From: Torreya grandis
Lineage: Eukaryota > Streptophyta > Pinopsida > Cupressales > Taxaceae
Length of the DNA stretch: 64,000 nt
Reading direction: 5' to 3'
Assembly: GCA_037957365.1 (NCBI GenBank)
Contig: JARHVA010005357.1
Span: forward strand, 731,001-795,000
Part shown: one piece after another, positions 50,310 to 60,999 of the stretch
How the letters are laid out: each line of letters opens with the position of its first letter
How positions within the stretch are numbered: the stretch's first letter is position 1
Translations under genes and position numbers: made by a program
Notes under the pieces: generated by a model
The model's input: only the letters and a program-made list of their open reading frames with translations
What the model was told of the DNA's origin: nothing
The model's database searches: none

Positions 50310-51275
50310 TTATGCCATTTTCTTTTTCAAGGCTAGGACTTCATTTGCCAGCTTTTGCACCATTGGATCAGTGGTGCCTGTAGATGCATATTCAGAAGAT
50401 GATGAAGGTCTATTTATATTTGGATCTCTTCTTATTTTCCTTACTAATATGGGATCATCTTCTACTTCAGTGGCCAAAATTTGAGCTACAACAAGATCTA
50501 TTTGACTAGCACATCTCAAAAGAAAATTGACTTTAGGCAACTAAGAATAAATGAAGAAGCATTTGAGATTCTTAGCTATAGGTCGAGCAATCACAAGAAT
50601 TTTATTCCTCCATTTGTCAAATTTGGCTATGAAGTCTCTCATAGGCTCATAAGGCTCTTTCTTCATCTGTGTAAGTTGAGTTAGAAGTGCATGTGCATCT
50701 TCTACAGGTTTGAATCTGGCTTCAAAATTATCTTTAAGAGTATTCCAATCAGTTACTGACCAAACCTGTAGATGATAAAACCAATTTGTAGCAGCACCTT
50801 GTAGTGTCTCCACAAAAATCCTAACTACTACATATTCAAATTCTACTCTGATTACTCCACAAGCTATGTTGAAGGCTGCAATGTGTTCATCAGGATGAAC
50901 TTTCCCATCACCATAGAATTTGGAGAAATTTTTCCTTGAACTGCGTGGAAGCTCATGTAGAGGTAGAGTAAGATTAAGAGGACCAAAAGCATTACCCCAG
51001 GGACCTTGAACTACCATTATAGGATTATGAAAAGGAGGGATAACAAATCTTAGATGGGTAATTATTGGTAAAGCTTTATCAACAATAGAAGTAGATATTT
51101 TATTTGGCAATGGAGATCTAACTTTAGTAGGAAGAAAGCTCTTGTTTTGTTGGAGATGAGATGGTGAAGGAAACATATCAAAATAACTTTGTTTTACCAA
51201 CTCGAATATAGGGTCAACAATCTCTTTAGCCCTTTGGCTTTGTGTATACCTTGAATCTACCAGATTTTGAAACAA
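50310..51275 (-). pseudogene. Element E gag (Retrotrans_gag domain), one in-frame TAG
   Basis: Codons 1-244 (51275-50544) and a further 76 codons to 50310 share one frame and are separated only by a TAG at 50541-50543. The central part is a clear Ty3/gypsy gag domain: Phe-Tyr-Gly-Asp-Gly, Pro-Asp-Glu-His-Ile, then Thr-Leu-Gln-Gly-Ala-Ala, Trp-Phe and Trp-Asn-Thr-Leu-Lys (about residues 120-190). It is followed by helices with Glu-Pro-Tyr-Glu. No zinc knuckle was found. The protein would form the particle that packages element RNA. This is the best preserved reading frame in the window. The stop fits a CAG-to-TAG change or, less likely, readthrough control. Confidence 0.85.
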
Positions 51276-51500
51276 AAATGGAAAAGAATTGACCTTGCTT
51301 CAGTTAAAGCTTGAGGCATTAAACTGTGCATTCTTTCCCGGTTAGTGTGGAGGTGAATGGATAGATTATAAATGGATAATGGATGTGAGATGAAACAGAG
51401 TTGCTAGAGTCTATAATGGATAAGGGTTATAATGATAATGGGTTATATTTTGGTGATGTTTCAATCTGAAACTTGAGCTTTTAGAATACACATAGCTATA

Positions 51501-51518
51501 TCCCCAATGGAGTCACCA
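51501..51518 (-). other. Primer binding site of element E
   Basis: Minus strand TGGTGACTCCATTGGGGA, starting five bases inside the upstream LTR. It begins with TGG as tRNA complements do and resembles the TGGCGACTC-type sites of Tat-like gypsy elements. I cannot assign the tRNA with certainty. Confidence 0.65.
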
Positions 51519-52312
51519 AAAATTGTTGGTTGAATATTTTGTCGATTAGTGTACTGATAAATAAAATAGGTCTGTTCAGCCAAAGTAGGAATATTAGTCA
51601 TCCAAATGTGTAGGTTTACCACATCAGAAGGGGACTGATCTCTCCTCTCATCAAGGGGAGGTTCCCTATAAATAGGATATATATATATATATATATATAT
51701 AGAAAATAGTACTCAAGGGTAGGACAAACCATCCATCTCTCTTTCTTCAGAGATGATGTGTGCAAAACAAAGGAGAAATTCAAGGAAAATGATAGAAAGC
51801 ACTCCTCTTCTTTCAAAAGTACTATTCAACAAGCCACAATAATACTCCAAGTAATAACAACAAAATGTAATAAAGGATGTAATAACCAGCAAATCGAGAT
51901 GCAGTGAAAAGTCTATGCCTGAATTGCTCAAGAGTAAGATACAAAGGAGAATGAGGGCACAAAGTCACCCCAAGGTCCTCTACATAGAAATGAAAATAAA
52001 ACACATTAAAGGCAATTATGGGGGCACAAAGTCTCTCCACAATTGACTCTTCGGGACACCTTCTTGACTATTGTCACTAATTCTACTTGTTGAATTAAAA
52101 GAACAGAAGATATATTAAGGAAAAAGACATAAGAACAGTTTCCTCAACAACAAAGATATTACAGCACAAAGTCTGAAAGACCACTTGCTTTCTTATTCCA
52201 ATAACAAAATATGATAAACAAACTAAGCTCAAAGTCTTAGAAGTGTCTTTCAATTTGGGTAGAGTTTTGTTTTGATTGTCAAAAGATATATATTTACAAT
52301 ATAAGAGAGTCC

Positions 52313-52323
52313 CTTATATAGCC
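52313..52323 (-). promoter_or_regulatory. TATA box in 5' LTR of element E
   Basis: Minus strand GGCTATATAAG. As this is the upstream LTR in element sense, this copy would drive transcription of the element. Inferred from motif and conservation in both LTRs. Confidence 0.6.
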
Positions 52324-53296
52324 TCTTCAAGAAGGACTCGAGAATAGTAACACATCATGTTGCATTGAAATTTGTTAAAAGGATAGGCTAGAGCTTAGGG
52401 ATGTTTACCCATTTGATTTTATCAATGTAGAGAAATAAGTCAGGCTATTAAAAGTTTGCAACTTTCAATGTCCACCTGGCAATCTGATCCTACCTTCATC
52501 ATTCCTCCTTTTCTAGTTAATTGAATCAGGTCCTGGATTCAATTTGTTGTTCTGTTCCTTCCTCACTTTCTACTGGTCTTGGCCTTGAAGTCTGTGAATG
52601 CATTTAGATCTATAGATTCAAAGGATTAATAGCTATTTTATGAGCTTTAAAATTGACGTTCGCGTGCCCGTCACTATGTTTTCAATGGCTAATTTGTTGT
52701 GTTAAATTTGACAACTTCGGGCACGTCACTCCTTGGCCCTTCTTCAAATTTTTTATTTGACACTTTTTTGGAAAGAAACTACCCTTTTGGGCCTTAAGAA
52801 ATTATCTTTGAATGGCCTTCAGGCTTCTTGTTTTACATCTCCCAAAGGGAAGGTGACCCTTCAGCTTTGGGGAAGTGTCCTTCTATTTGGTAGTTGGGAG
52901 TCCCCCGCAAGGGCACCTGCCCTTTGGGGTCCTTCGATGGCCTTTTGCGGATTTCCTACAGGCATTTTCCTTGGACAAATTCTTGTAGACAAAAAGTTTA
53001 CAAAAATTTCCTGTGGACAAAAATTTTGTGGAAAACGTTCCTATCACTTTTTCCTTGGTTATTTCTTCAGGCTTTCTGCCCGTAGCTTCTCCAAATTCTT
53101 TCAAGCTTTTTATTCGAAGGAATTCCTTTAGACAAAAGTCTAAAATAATTATGAATGTCTACCTTAAACAAAATTTCTAAAAGAATTTACCTTTACGGCC
53201 TTCTTCAAAAATTACCCTTTTCAAGGGTGTTTTTGTTGACCAAGTGCCCTCCACAAGGGCACTTGCGCTTTAGGAGGCTCTTTGAACTTTTGCATT

Positions 53297-53775
53297 TGAA
53301 CCGCTCCTTTGAACCAAGGTGATGAACCAACTGTTAAACCAAATGTTGAACCACTTGGTTGAACCAAAATGGTTCAAGCCGATGAACCCTTTGATTGAAC
53401 CAAGTCTTTGAACCAAGTGAACGAACCAAAGCCTTGAACCAAGCTGAAGAACCAACTGTTGAACCACTTCATTGAACAAATCGGTTGAACCAAACTTTGA
53501 ACCAAAATGGTTCAAGCCAATGGTTCAAGGTGATGGTTTAATTGAATGAACCAAGCCTTTGAACCATTTGTTTGAACCAACTTTTGAACCAATTTTTGGT
53601 TCAACGGTTCAAAAAAAGCCTTGAACTAATTGATGAACTATTTGATTGAACCAAAGGATGAACCAAAACATTGAAACAAAGCAAATGAATAGATTGAACC
53701 AAAAGCATTAAACCAATTGAACCTTGAACTCGTTGAACCTTTGAACCAAAGTGATTCAATGGTTTACTGGTTCAA
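53297..53775. repeat. Dense TGAACCA / TGGTTCA array (right LTR of E)
   Basis: Partner of 47175-47665. Motif density and order are kept, with scattered C/T and G/A differences. Confidence 0.9.
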
Positions 53776-54183
53776 GTCTCTTTTGCTTGAATGCTTTTTG
53801 ATAGACATTTTTGATTGAACCAAGGCATTGAACCAATCCTAAAAATGACCAAGTGTTAAAAACTAATTTTTTTAGTTGAACCCACCTACAGAAGCCTTTA
53901 AACATGTAGAAATGAACCTGCCTGTAGAGTCCATAGAAATCAAGTCTGTAGAAATCAAGCTATAAAGCCCATTGAACTTGGCCTGCAGAGTCTGTAGATT
54001 TTCTCTTCCTGCAGAGTCCATAGATTTAAGCCTGCAGAGTTCATAGATTTCTGAGAAGCTTGAAAAATGAGGAATTTGAATGCCTAGGACAAATTTTGAA
54101 AAGGGAAGAGATAATTTTGGTTTGTAGGACCAAAAAAGTTCAAATGTTGTCCCAAAAATGAGTGATATTTTTGGGGGACAACA

Positions 54184-54188
54184 CATTG
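54184..54188. repeat. Element E target-site duplication, right
   Basis: CATTG, identical to 45398-45402. Confidence 0.9.
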
Positions 54189-56017
54189 GATATCTAATGG
54201 TAAGCATGAGGTCAAAAATTTATAGGAATGAATGTAATGGTGCCAAGTGTCTGAATCATGGGGAATAGAAAGTAGATCAATGGCATGCATTTGAACATGA
54301 AAATTAAAGATTGATGGTACAAATCAAGGTAAAAATGTCAATGACCATATATTTCACATGAGTCTACCACATGGCATAAACATGTTAACCAAATGGGGAC
54401 TAACAGCCTAGTCTATAGAAGGATCATAGTGCTATCATATGTCATGATCTTAGAAGTCAGATTAAAGATCGATGTGTGGATACCAAGTGTCACAATATAG
54501 AAATATTAGATCAAACTAATGGCTAAAATTTAAGTTCAAATATAGAATACTCTTGAATATATTGATGAAGCAAATTTGATCAAAGTTCTACGAGGCACAA
54601 GATGAGGATATGTGTCTAAAGCAATAGTGGTCATATTTCAAATATGATAAATAGTGTGGTAGGAAGATGACACATAAGAAACCACATCAGATTAAAATGT
54701 ATTTCCACCTATGTAGGCAAATATATGAATGCAATATCAAAATATGGTTTGGGTGGCACATAATCAAACACTACAGATTTGTATGTCACCATTAAAGCTT
54801 AGTTCTAGGAAAAGGTCTACTCAATCAAGTTATGAAATCTATCTTGGATTTTAAATTTGTCTTATTCAACATTAAAATCTCAGTATCCTGGTGGATCTCC
54901 ATTAAAATTATGACTATATGAAAACCAATAAATGGGATTGGTTTTCATCTATAGTGGACCTATGTTTAAGGTTTGGAGTAAAGGTAGAGTTGTGACTATG
55001 AAAAGAATGCCAAAAATGACACCAGATGAATGGATTTAAGTGAATGTCTAATAATTTAAAGGACATATAAAGATAAATCATGGTTCCATAAGCTCATTAA
55101 TATTTTATAGAGTTTATAGGTTGAGAAAGGTAGGTAAAGCATTCAATGAGTTTTTAGAGTCTCTAAAGACTTTTCCCATTTTTGAGCAGATCATGACTCA
55201 GTACCTTCAACAAGTTCTTGTCTTCTAGTACATTTATAATCCAATAAGAAGGATTGAATGATTTTGGATCTAATGAATGGTTAATTTTTTGAGCAAGAAT
55301 TAATGTTAATCAATAAAAAGGTGGTTAATAATTCATGTAGGGTGATTGCATCTCATTTATTGATTTTTGCTTACATGTTCTCTCTATCTTCCCCCTTTCT
55401 CCTATCTCTCCCATTTCTTCCACATGAAAAAAGAACTCTCAATTATTTTGAGAAAAAGATACTCTCATTTTTAGAAGGCAAAAACCCTATCAAAAATTTG
55501 TATGAAAGACCTCTTGCATCAATAAAGATAATTTTTACGTATCTCTTGCCTTTGAATTGTGTTTAGGAAAGTTGTGCATGATGATATTGTGAAGGAGTGT
55601 CTTCCATGTCCATTGTCCTTCTTTATTGCCTATTTTTAGGTGTTTTCAAGCTATTTTCAGATCTTAAATTATGTTATTTCTTCCATCAATGGATGCTTGG
55701 TATGAAACTTATAATTCCACTTTGCTTCAATCATTTCTTAGTGAGCCTAGTTTGTGAAATAATTATGCAATTACCTAGATTTTGAGGTTGTGTGAGCTAG
55801 AATTATATTATGCTACATCAATGTTTACTTCATGATTATGTGAATATCATTTAAATTTGGTGCATCACCTTTTTATGTCTCTTAGTTACCCTTTACCCCC
55901 TCTCTATCCCTTTTCCAAGCAAAAAATTTAGTCTAGGTGATCTACCAAGAGGAAGTTAGCCTTCTCTGGAGGTTCATACTCACTATAGGACACCCACAAC
56001 CTAAGGTTGTTCCAACA
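54189..56017 (+). repeat. 5' LTR of element D, second part
   Basis: Continues the alignment with the 3' LTR from about 63144 to the window end (for example GAAAACCAATAAATGGGATT in both). The stretch beyond 55041 has no partner inside the window. The right edge is placed at CCAACA (56017), followed by a possible decayed primer site ending in GTGGGGAAGCC. The first and second parts together make an LTR of about 2.5 kb. The plus-strand frames inside it (55303-55785) are chance. Confidence 0.75.
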
Positions 56018-56393
56018 TTATGTTTAGGAGTGGGGAAGCCTAAATAACTATCCCACAAGGGTGAAATTCTACAATAGTTTCTAGCATGTCAAATAAGATT
56101 AGTCAAGTTTGTTGTTGGTTTGATCAATTTGTAGTATTTATAGCTTTCATCTTTTAGTATCTAGTGACTTTGAAGAACACTTAATACTCATGGTAGAGTA
56201 ATAGCTATATTTCATGCCAAGGTGACTATAAGATCATATTCTAAAGGTATTCCTCTTGAATTTGTTGAATTACCTATAAAATTATTAAAAAGGTTAATAT
56301 TTTCTAATACGCATCCATATAAATGAATATTTCCTCCTAAACCAATTTCTAAATATACCTCTTCAAGAATATCTTTGTTAGGTCCTTTCACTA

Positions 56394-57902
56394 CCATGGC
56401 AACCCCTAGAGTTTTTCATTTTATGTCTTTCAATGGTTAGTGTCCTTTAAACCTCCAACATTATGATCCTATTCCATTAGAAACTCTTAAAATTTTCCCT
56501 TACTTTATGGGAGACAAATCTACAACCTCTTCTAAGCACCTTAGAGATATATCCAACTTTTGCAACATTCATGACATCACTGAATAAAATATGGCCATCA
56601 AGTTGTTTCCCATCTCTTTCAAGGGTAAATCCTTGGACTAGTATAAAAACCTTACTAGAAACTCCATCACATCATGGTATTATCTAGGTGATGCATTATG
56701 TAAGAGATTTGAACATAAGAGTGACCACTTATCACTTGAAAAATAGTTAACTGTAATCAAGAGGGCCCCTCATGAGGTTATGTAAGACTTTAATACCAAA
56801 TTTCAAAAGACATGGGACAGGATCTAAATATATGTTAGGCCTAATCCTAACTATGATTTCCTTTACTATTTGAAAGTTCTTAATAGTGATATTACAGTAA
56901 TGATTCAATCTATGGGAGGTAACACACTATTATATGCTTATGAGGTGGTAATGAGAGTTGAGAATTGTCTACTAAAATCTAGCAATATTATAGATAGGCC
57001 ACCAATGATTTTATTTCCTAAGATTCAACCACATCCTATCATCATCCCTCCCCTTTATTCCATTCCATCTATGCCAACACTTGTTTTCATACCTACACCA
57101 AAGTAGGAAAAGACTTTAACTAGTCCATCTAGTGACTCCCAAAAAAAAGAGTTTCCAAGAACTTAAGATCATGTTTCAATCCTTGGGAAATGAAATTATA
57201 ATTGTGAAAAGGTAGCAAGCACAGTTCAATAGGCCTTATCAATCTCCATATCAACCTCAGAAGCAATCTTATCAAGCAAATAAGCCACCCTACAAAGAAA
57301 ATTTCCAAGGACAAGGGTAGCCTAACTATGTTAGGTAAAATAATTATAATCCAAATGTTTCAAGTACCTCTAGTACTTTTGTCCCTAATAATAACATTTC
57401 TCAATAAAGTGAGGTTAACATTCCTTTTAATTAGTCTTTCAAATAATCCATTATCCCTAGCACTAAGTTCAATCAGGGTTTCAATGACCAATGGTAGCAG
57501 GGTGTTAGCTATGGATACAATCAAGATCTTATGGCTCATAACATAGAAATACCTATGATGACAAAACTAAAATATCCTCAATAATTCCAAGGGCTTAATG
57601 AAGGACCAAACTAGTTGGATAATAGAATGGTTAATTATGAACAAGAAGAGTTTTATACACTTAATCAATAGGCTAGTTCTATCCAAGCATACATTTTAGT
57701 GGTTACTAATACAAGGTTCAAAAGAAGGAATAAGGATGATAACCAAGAAGAAATCAAAGATCCTCCTACTATTACTCCATTAATATCAAATCTAAGAGAA
57801 CCTAATGCTATACTAAAGGTTTTAATAAATCTAAAGGTTCCAATATCTCTAAAGAATCAAAATGCAGGAAATGTTTTTGCACCCCAAAACTCACAAGTTT
57901 AA
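56394..57902 (+). pseudogene. Element D gag
   Basis: Plus-strand reading with about a dozen stops. An N-terminal part starts at an ATG (56396). The gag domain spans 56500-56830, with Phe-Lys-Gly-Lys-Ser-Leu-Asp followed by Tyr-Lys-Asn-Leu, then Ser-Trp-Tyr-Tyr-Leu and Phe-Asn-Thr-Lys-Phe. A helical segment follows (56870-57010), then a Gln/Pro/Tyr/Asn-rich tail (57150-57560) without zinc knuckles, then a Lys/Asn-rich basic part. It would form the particle. The lack of a knuckle is shared with element E. Confidence 0.7.
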
Positions 57903-58149
57903 AGCATAGCTATGGCTCCTAAAATACAAGAAAAAGTTAGCAGTTTTCCCATAAATATTTTTAAATAAATTAAAAATTCCAATGTGAGTGTGCCAATGTG
58001 GGATGTGCTTGCTATGCCTAGTCAAGTGGATATCCTTTAGCAGGGTTTGTCAAAAATCAACATTTTTAAGAAGTCACCAAGCAAGGAAAACATGGTTCTC
58101 ACCAATATAACCAAAGGGCCTAATGAAGAAAAATTAAATAAGGTGGTAA

Positions 58150-58480
58150 AACCTCCTCCCTTATATATATAAATAATCATTGGTGACTCTTTAGTGTGTA
58201 ATTTCCTGGTAGACAGTACAATAAGTACTTTAGTGATGCCAAAGTTAATAGCAAATCAGCTTGGTTTGAAGTATGAAACCTAATCTAAGTGATTTTTATA
58301 GCTTGATGGATCTTCCACCAAACTAATTGGCATCATCAAAGGTCTAAGTTTGACCTTGCATGCTTTTCTTAGTGTTTTAGTAGATCAAGATGTGTTGATT
58401 TTAAATGTGCCTTCTTATTTTGCCTTATGCTTATCTAGAGACTTCACAACCCAAATTGGGGGTTATCTAGCAATAGATTG
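58150..58480 (+). pseudogene. Element D aspartic protease
   Basis: The segment after Pro-Pro-Pro-Leu-Tyr reads Ile-Ile-Gly-Asp-Ser-Leu, then Phe-Leu-Val-Asp-Ser-Thr-Ile-Ser-Thr. The active site therefore has Asp-Ser-Thr where Asp-Ser/Thr-Gly is expected. It is followed by Val-Met-Pro-Lys, Leu-Gly-Leu, and a later hydrophobic Asp-Val-Leu-Ile-Leu strand. It is a retrotransposon-type protease, inactive by the missing Gly and by stops. Confidence 0.65.
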
Positions 58481-58769
58481 GTCATAATGGCTTTTGGGAC
58501 AAATATGGGACCAAGGTATCCATCAAAGTTGAGCCTATTTCACAATTTCACATTGAGAGTTATGAGTCTACTAATTATAACATAGCTATAGGATGAGTTA
58601 TGGAGTTAAAACTATCTAATTAACCCTTTAGAAGGTGTTAAAGAGAGAGACATGGGAGTCTATTTCTTACATGAGGAAAATGAGTCCATACTGTCCCTCA
58701 CTAAGCCATAGGAAGATAATAGTGGTTTTAGTAAATTTTTATTTCATGGTTTAAAGAGAAAACATGAGG

Positions 58770-59147
58770 TAAGTGTAGGTGTAATTCTAGTATCTCCTTC
58801 CAATAATAAGTACTTATCTTCTTACAGGTTCTAATTCAGTTGCTCTTGCAATATAACTAAGTATGAGGGCCTTATCCATGGCCTTTAGTGGGTATTAAAA
58901 AATGGGAATAAATTACTTAGAAGTATATAGGGATAGTGAGCTAATAGTGCATCAGGTTAGAGGCCAAAGCATCACAAAAAATCCCTTAATGAGGTCCTAC
59001 GAACATAGAGTGTGGGACATACTTGAGGACTTTAATGCCTTCAACATCCAAGTAGTGTCAAGGAACCAAAACTATCATTTTGATATGTTGGCAACTATGC
59101 GAGCTCAGTTTGACATCCTAAATGAGTTTAATAATTTCAAAGTATAG
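58770..59147 (+). pseudogene. Element D RNase H domain located before RT
   Basis: Ser-Val-Gly-Val-Ile-Leu-Val-Ser-Pro starts the first strand (about 58776). After a short frame change, the open stretch 58902-59147 (81 codons) gives Leu-Glu-Val-Tyr-Arg-Asp-Ser-Glu-Leu (Asp at 58932-58934), a helix with His-Gln-Val, and the C-terminal Phe-Asp-Met-Leu-Ala (Asp at 59082-59084). This is the archaeal-like RNase H type known from Tat elements, where it normally lies after RT-RH. Here it stands between protease and RT, as in element E. Confidence 0.8.
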
Positions 59148-59599
59148 CCACATGTTAAATTGGTGGTAAAACCATTAGTGTCAAAAAATGAAGCTCATTG
59201 GTAGGTCTTTGATAGTGATGAGTAGATTATTTGTTTCTTGTAATAGGAAGATAAGTTTTCCTTAATAAAGGAGGGTAAATTCCAACATCAGTATGAGGAT
59301 AAAATTATTTAGTTGAGGTCTAGAAAAATTCCTAAAGGGTTGGTCACCTTTGAAGGTCTTTTCTATAAAGGAGATCATATGAAGAAAGACAAGATAGAGA
59401 TGTCAACTGATGAGGAGAACTATAAAAGATTCCTTATCTTCAAATATAGACTCCTCAAGCTTGGAAAGGTAAGAACTAAGGCTAAAAGGCATGCTTTCAT
59501 TATAATTTGTAAGGAATATTCAACCATATTTTCTTGGAAATATAGTGATGTGAGAGGCTTTGATCCCAAGCTATCCCAAGACACTATAGAATTAAAATC

Positions 59600-60480
59600 T
59601 AATGCTAAGCTTATGAGGTAGAAGTAAAGGCCTATGAACCCCAAAATTGAAGAGCTAATGAGGAAAGAATTGACTAAATTTATTGAATCTTATATCATCT
59701 TTCCCATAAATCACTCCTCATGGATAGCCAGCTTGGTACCTATAAGGAAGAATAATGGTGAAGTCCAATTGTGTGTTAACTTTAGAGACTTTAACAAGGT
59801 CTCTTTTAAAGGTCACTACCCCTTACCACCCATGGATCAACTCCTTTAAATTGTTTCTAATTCAAAATTCTTCTCTCTTTTGGATGGGTACTCAAGATAC
59901 AACCAGATGTTGGTAAAGGAAAAGGACCAATACAAGACTGCCTTCACCACAAAGTGGGGTATATATGCTTATTAGAATATGCCTTTTAGCCTATCAAATA
60001 CTAGGGAAATTTTCCAAAGATCCATTGACATGGATTTTAAGGCATAATAAATTAGATGGTATTGGTCTACTTGGATGACATAAAAAATTTCTCCAAGAAG
60101 GCTACTGAGCACTTAGATCACCTAAGATTGATCTTTGAGAGATGCAGAGAATATGAGATCTCATTTAATCCCAAGAAATGTGTGTTTGTTGTGCATTAAG
60201 GTAAACTCTTAGGACATATTATCTCAAACTAGGGTTCAACTATTAAACCTAATAGAATAAGTGCCATCTTGGCATTATCCTTACCCAAACATAAGAAGGG
60301 ACTCTAGAACTTCCTTGGGAAAATAAACTTCATGAGAAGGTTTATACCTAGTTTTTCCAATTTGATTAAACCCATCACTATCATGTTAAAGAAGAACCAA
60401 ATGTTCACTTGGTCTAATGAAGGTAAAAAACATTTGAGGCTATCAAGCAAGCCATTGCCCAAACACCCACAATCATGATT
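59600..60480 (+). pseudogene. Element D reverse transcriptase
   Basis: The open stretch 59634-59849 covers the RT start: Glu-Glu-Leu-Met-Arg-Lys-Glu, Trp-Ile-Ala-Ser-Leu-Val-Pro-Ile-Arg-Lys and Val-Asn-Phe-Arg-Asp-Phe-Asn. Then come Leu-Leu-Asp-Gly-Tyr-Ser (catalytic Asp at 59883-59885), the Met-Pro-Phe motif near 59980, an intact Tyr-Leu-Asp-Asp at 60068-60079, and thumb motifs Leu-Leu-Gly-His-Ile and Asn-Phe-Leu-Gly-Lys. The segment preceding RT (59313-59621) is the usual linker with Phe-Ser-Trp-Lys-Tyr. Stops and at least two frameshifts. Confidence 0.88.
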
Positions 60481-60900
60481 CCTTATTTCTCAAGGGATTT
60501 CATATTATATGCCTTTGCAATATTGATAATATATCAGCTATGTTGATGCAAAAGATTGGTGAAAGACTTGAGTAACCATTTGTTTTTTTCAATCAAGGGC
60601 TTGAAGGATATGAAGTAAGGTATAATTTTGTATAAAAACAAGTCCCTGTAGTGGTAAGAAGCATTTAAAAATTTAGACCAATGCTCTCTAATAGAAAAAT
60701 ATATCTTATGGTGTCTCATCCCAGAGTGAGGTACTTCCTTCTTAACAAAGACTTGAATGAGAAGACGGCCAGTTGGATTACCAAGGTCATGGAGTATGAT
60801 GTGGAGATCAAGGTCACTAAGCTAGTGAGAGGTAAAGGCTTATATGATCATATGGTGGATGACCTTCATAAATATGAAGAAGTTGTTTTAGTGACATAAG
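60481..60900 (+). pseudogene. Element D RT-linked RNase H
   Basis: After the RT thumb the reading shifts frame. The open stretch 60681-60899 (72 codons) contains Leu-Ser-Asn-Arg-Lys-Ile-Tyr, Tyr-Phe-Leu-Leu-Asn-Lys-x-Asp-Leu and Trp-Ile-Thr-Lys-Val-Met-Glu-Tyr-Asp, then Gly-Lys-Gly-Leu, the usual end of gypsy RNase H and start of the linker. The element therefore has two RNase H domains, one on each side of RT. Confidence 0.75.
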
Positions 60901-60999
60901 ATAACTCACAAATAGATGTACCTCCACCTCACACTAGTTATATCTAGGATATGACACATTTCTTGATAACAGGTGAATTCCCTCAAGGTATGGATAGAG

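Larger units (their letters stand above)
45403..54183 (-). mobile_element. Element E: non-autonomous Ty3/gypsy with gag, PR and RNase H
   Basis: A complete unit. LTRs 45403-48099 and 51524-54183 (TGTT...AACA), exact 5-bp duplication CATTG on both sides, a primer site next to the upstream LTR and an interior of only 3.4 kb. In minus sense the interior has gag (51275-50310), a spacer, protease (about 49494-49120) and an RNase H-like remnant (48830-48612). There is no RT and no integrase. Mobility would have needed enzymes of a related element. LTRs differ by roughly 7-10 percent by eye, mostly transitions, making this the youngest LTR element here, and it is nested in the LTR of element D. Confidence 0.92.
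51524..54183 (-). repeat. 5' LTR of element E (right copy)
   Basis: 2660 bp. Aligns end to end with 45403-48099. It begins TGTTGG and ends ACAACA on the plus strand, followed by CATTG. It carries the same blocks as the left copy, with the TATA box at 52313-52323, heptamer array 53297-53775 and CTGCAGAGTC block 53888-54050. Confidence 0.93.

Noticed and set aside
52733..53131. 132-codon open frame, plus strand
   Set aside because: It lies within the LTR of element E, opposite to the element. The partner LTR has only a shorter frame (46692-46901) with a different sequence end. It is probably a chance frame in a GC-richer block.
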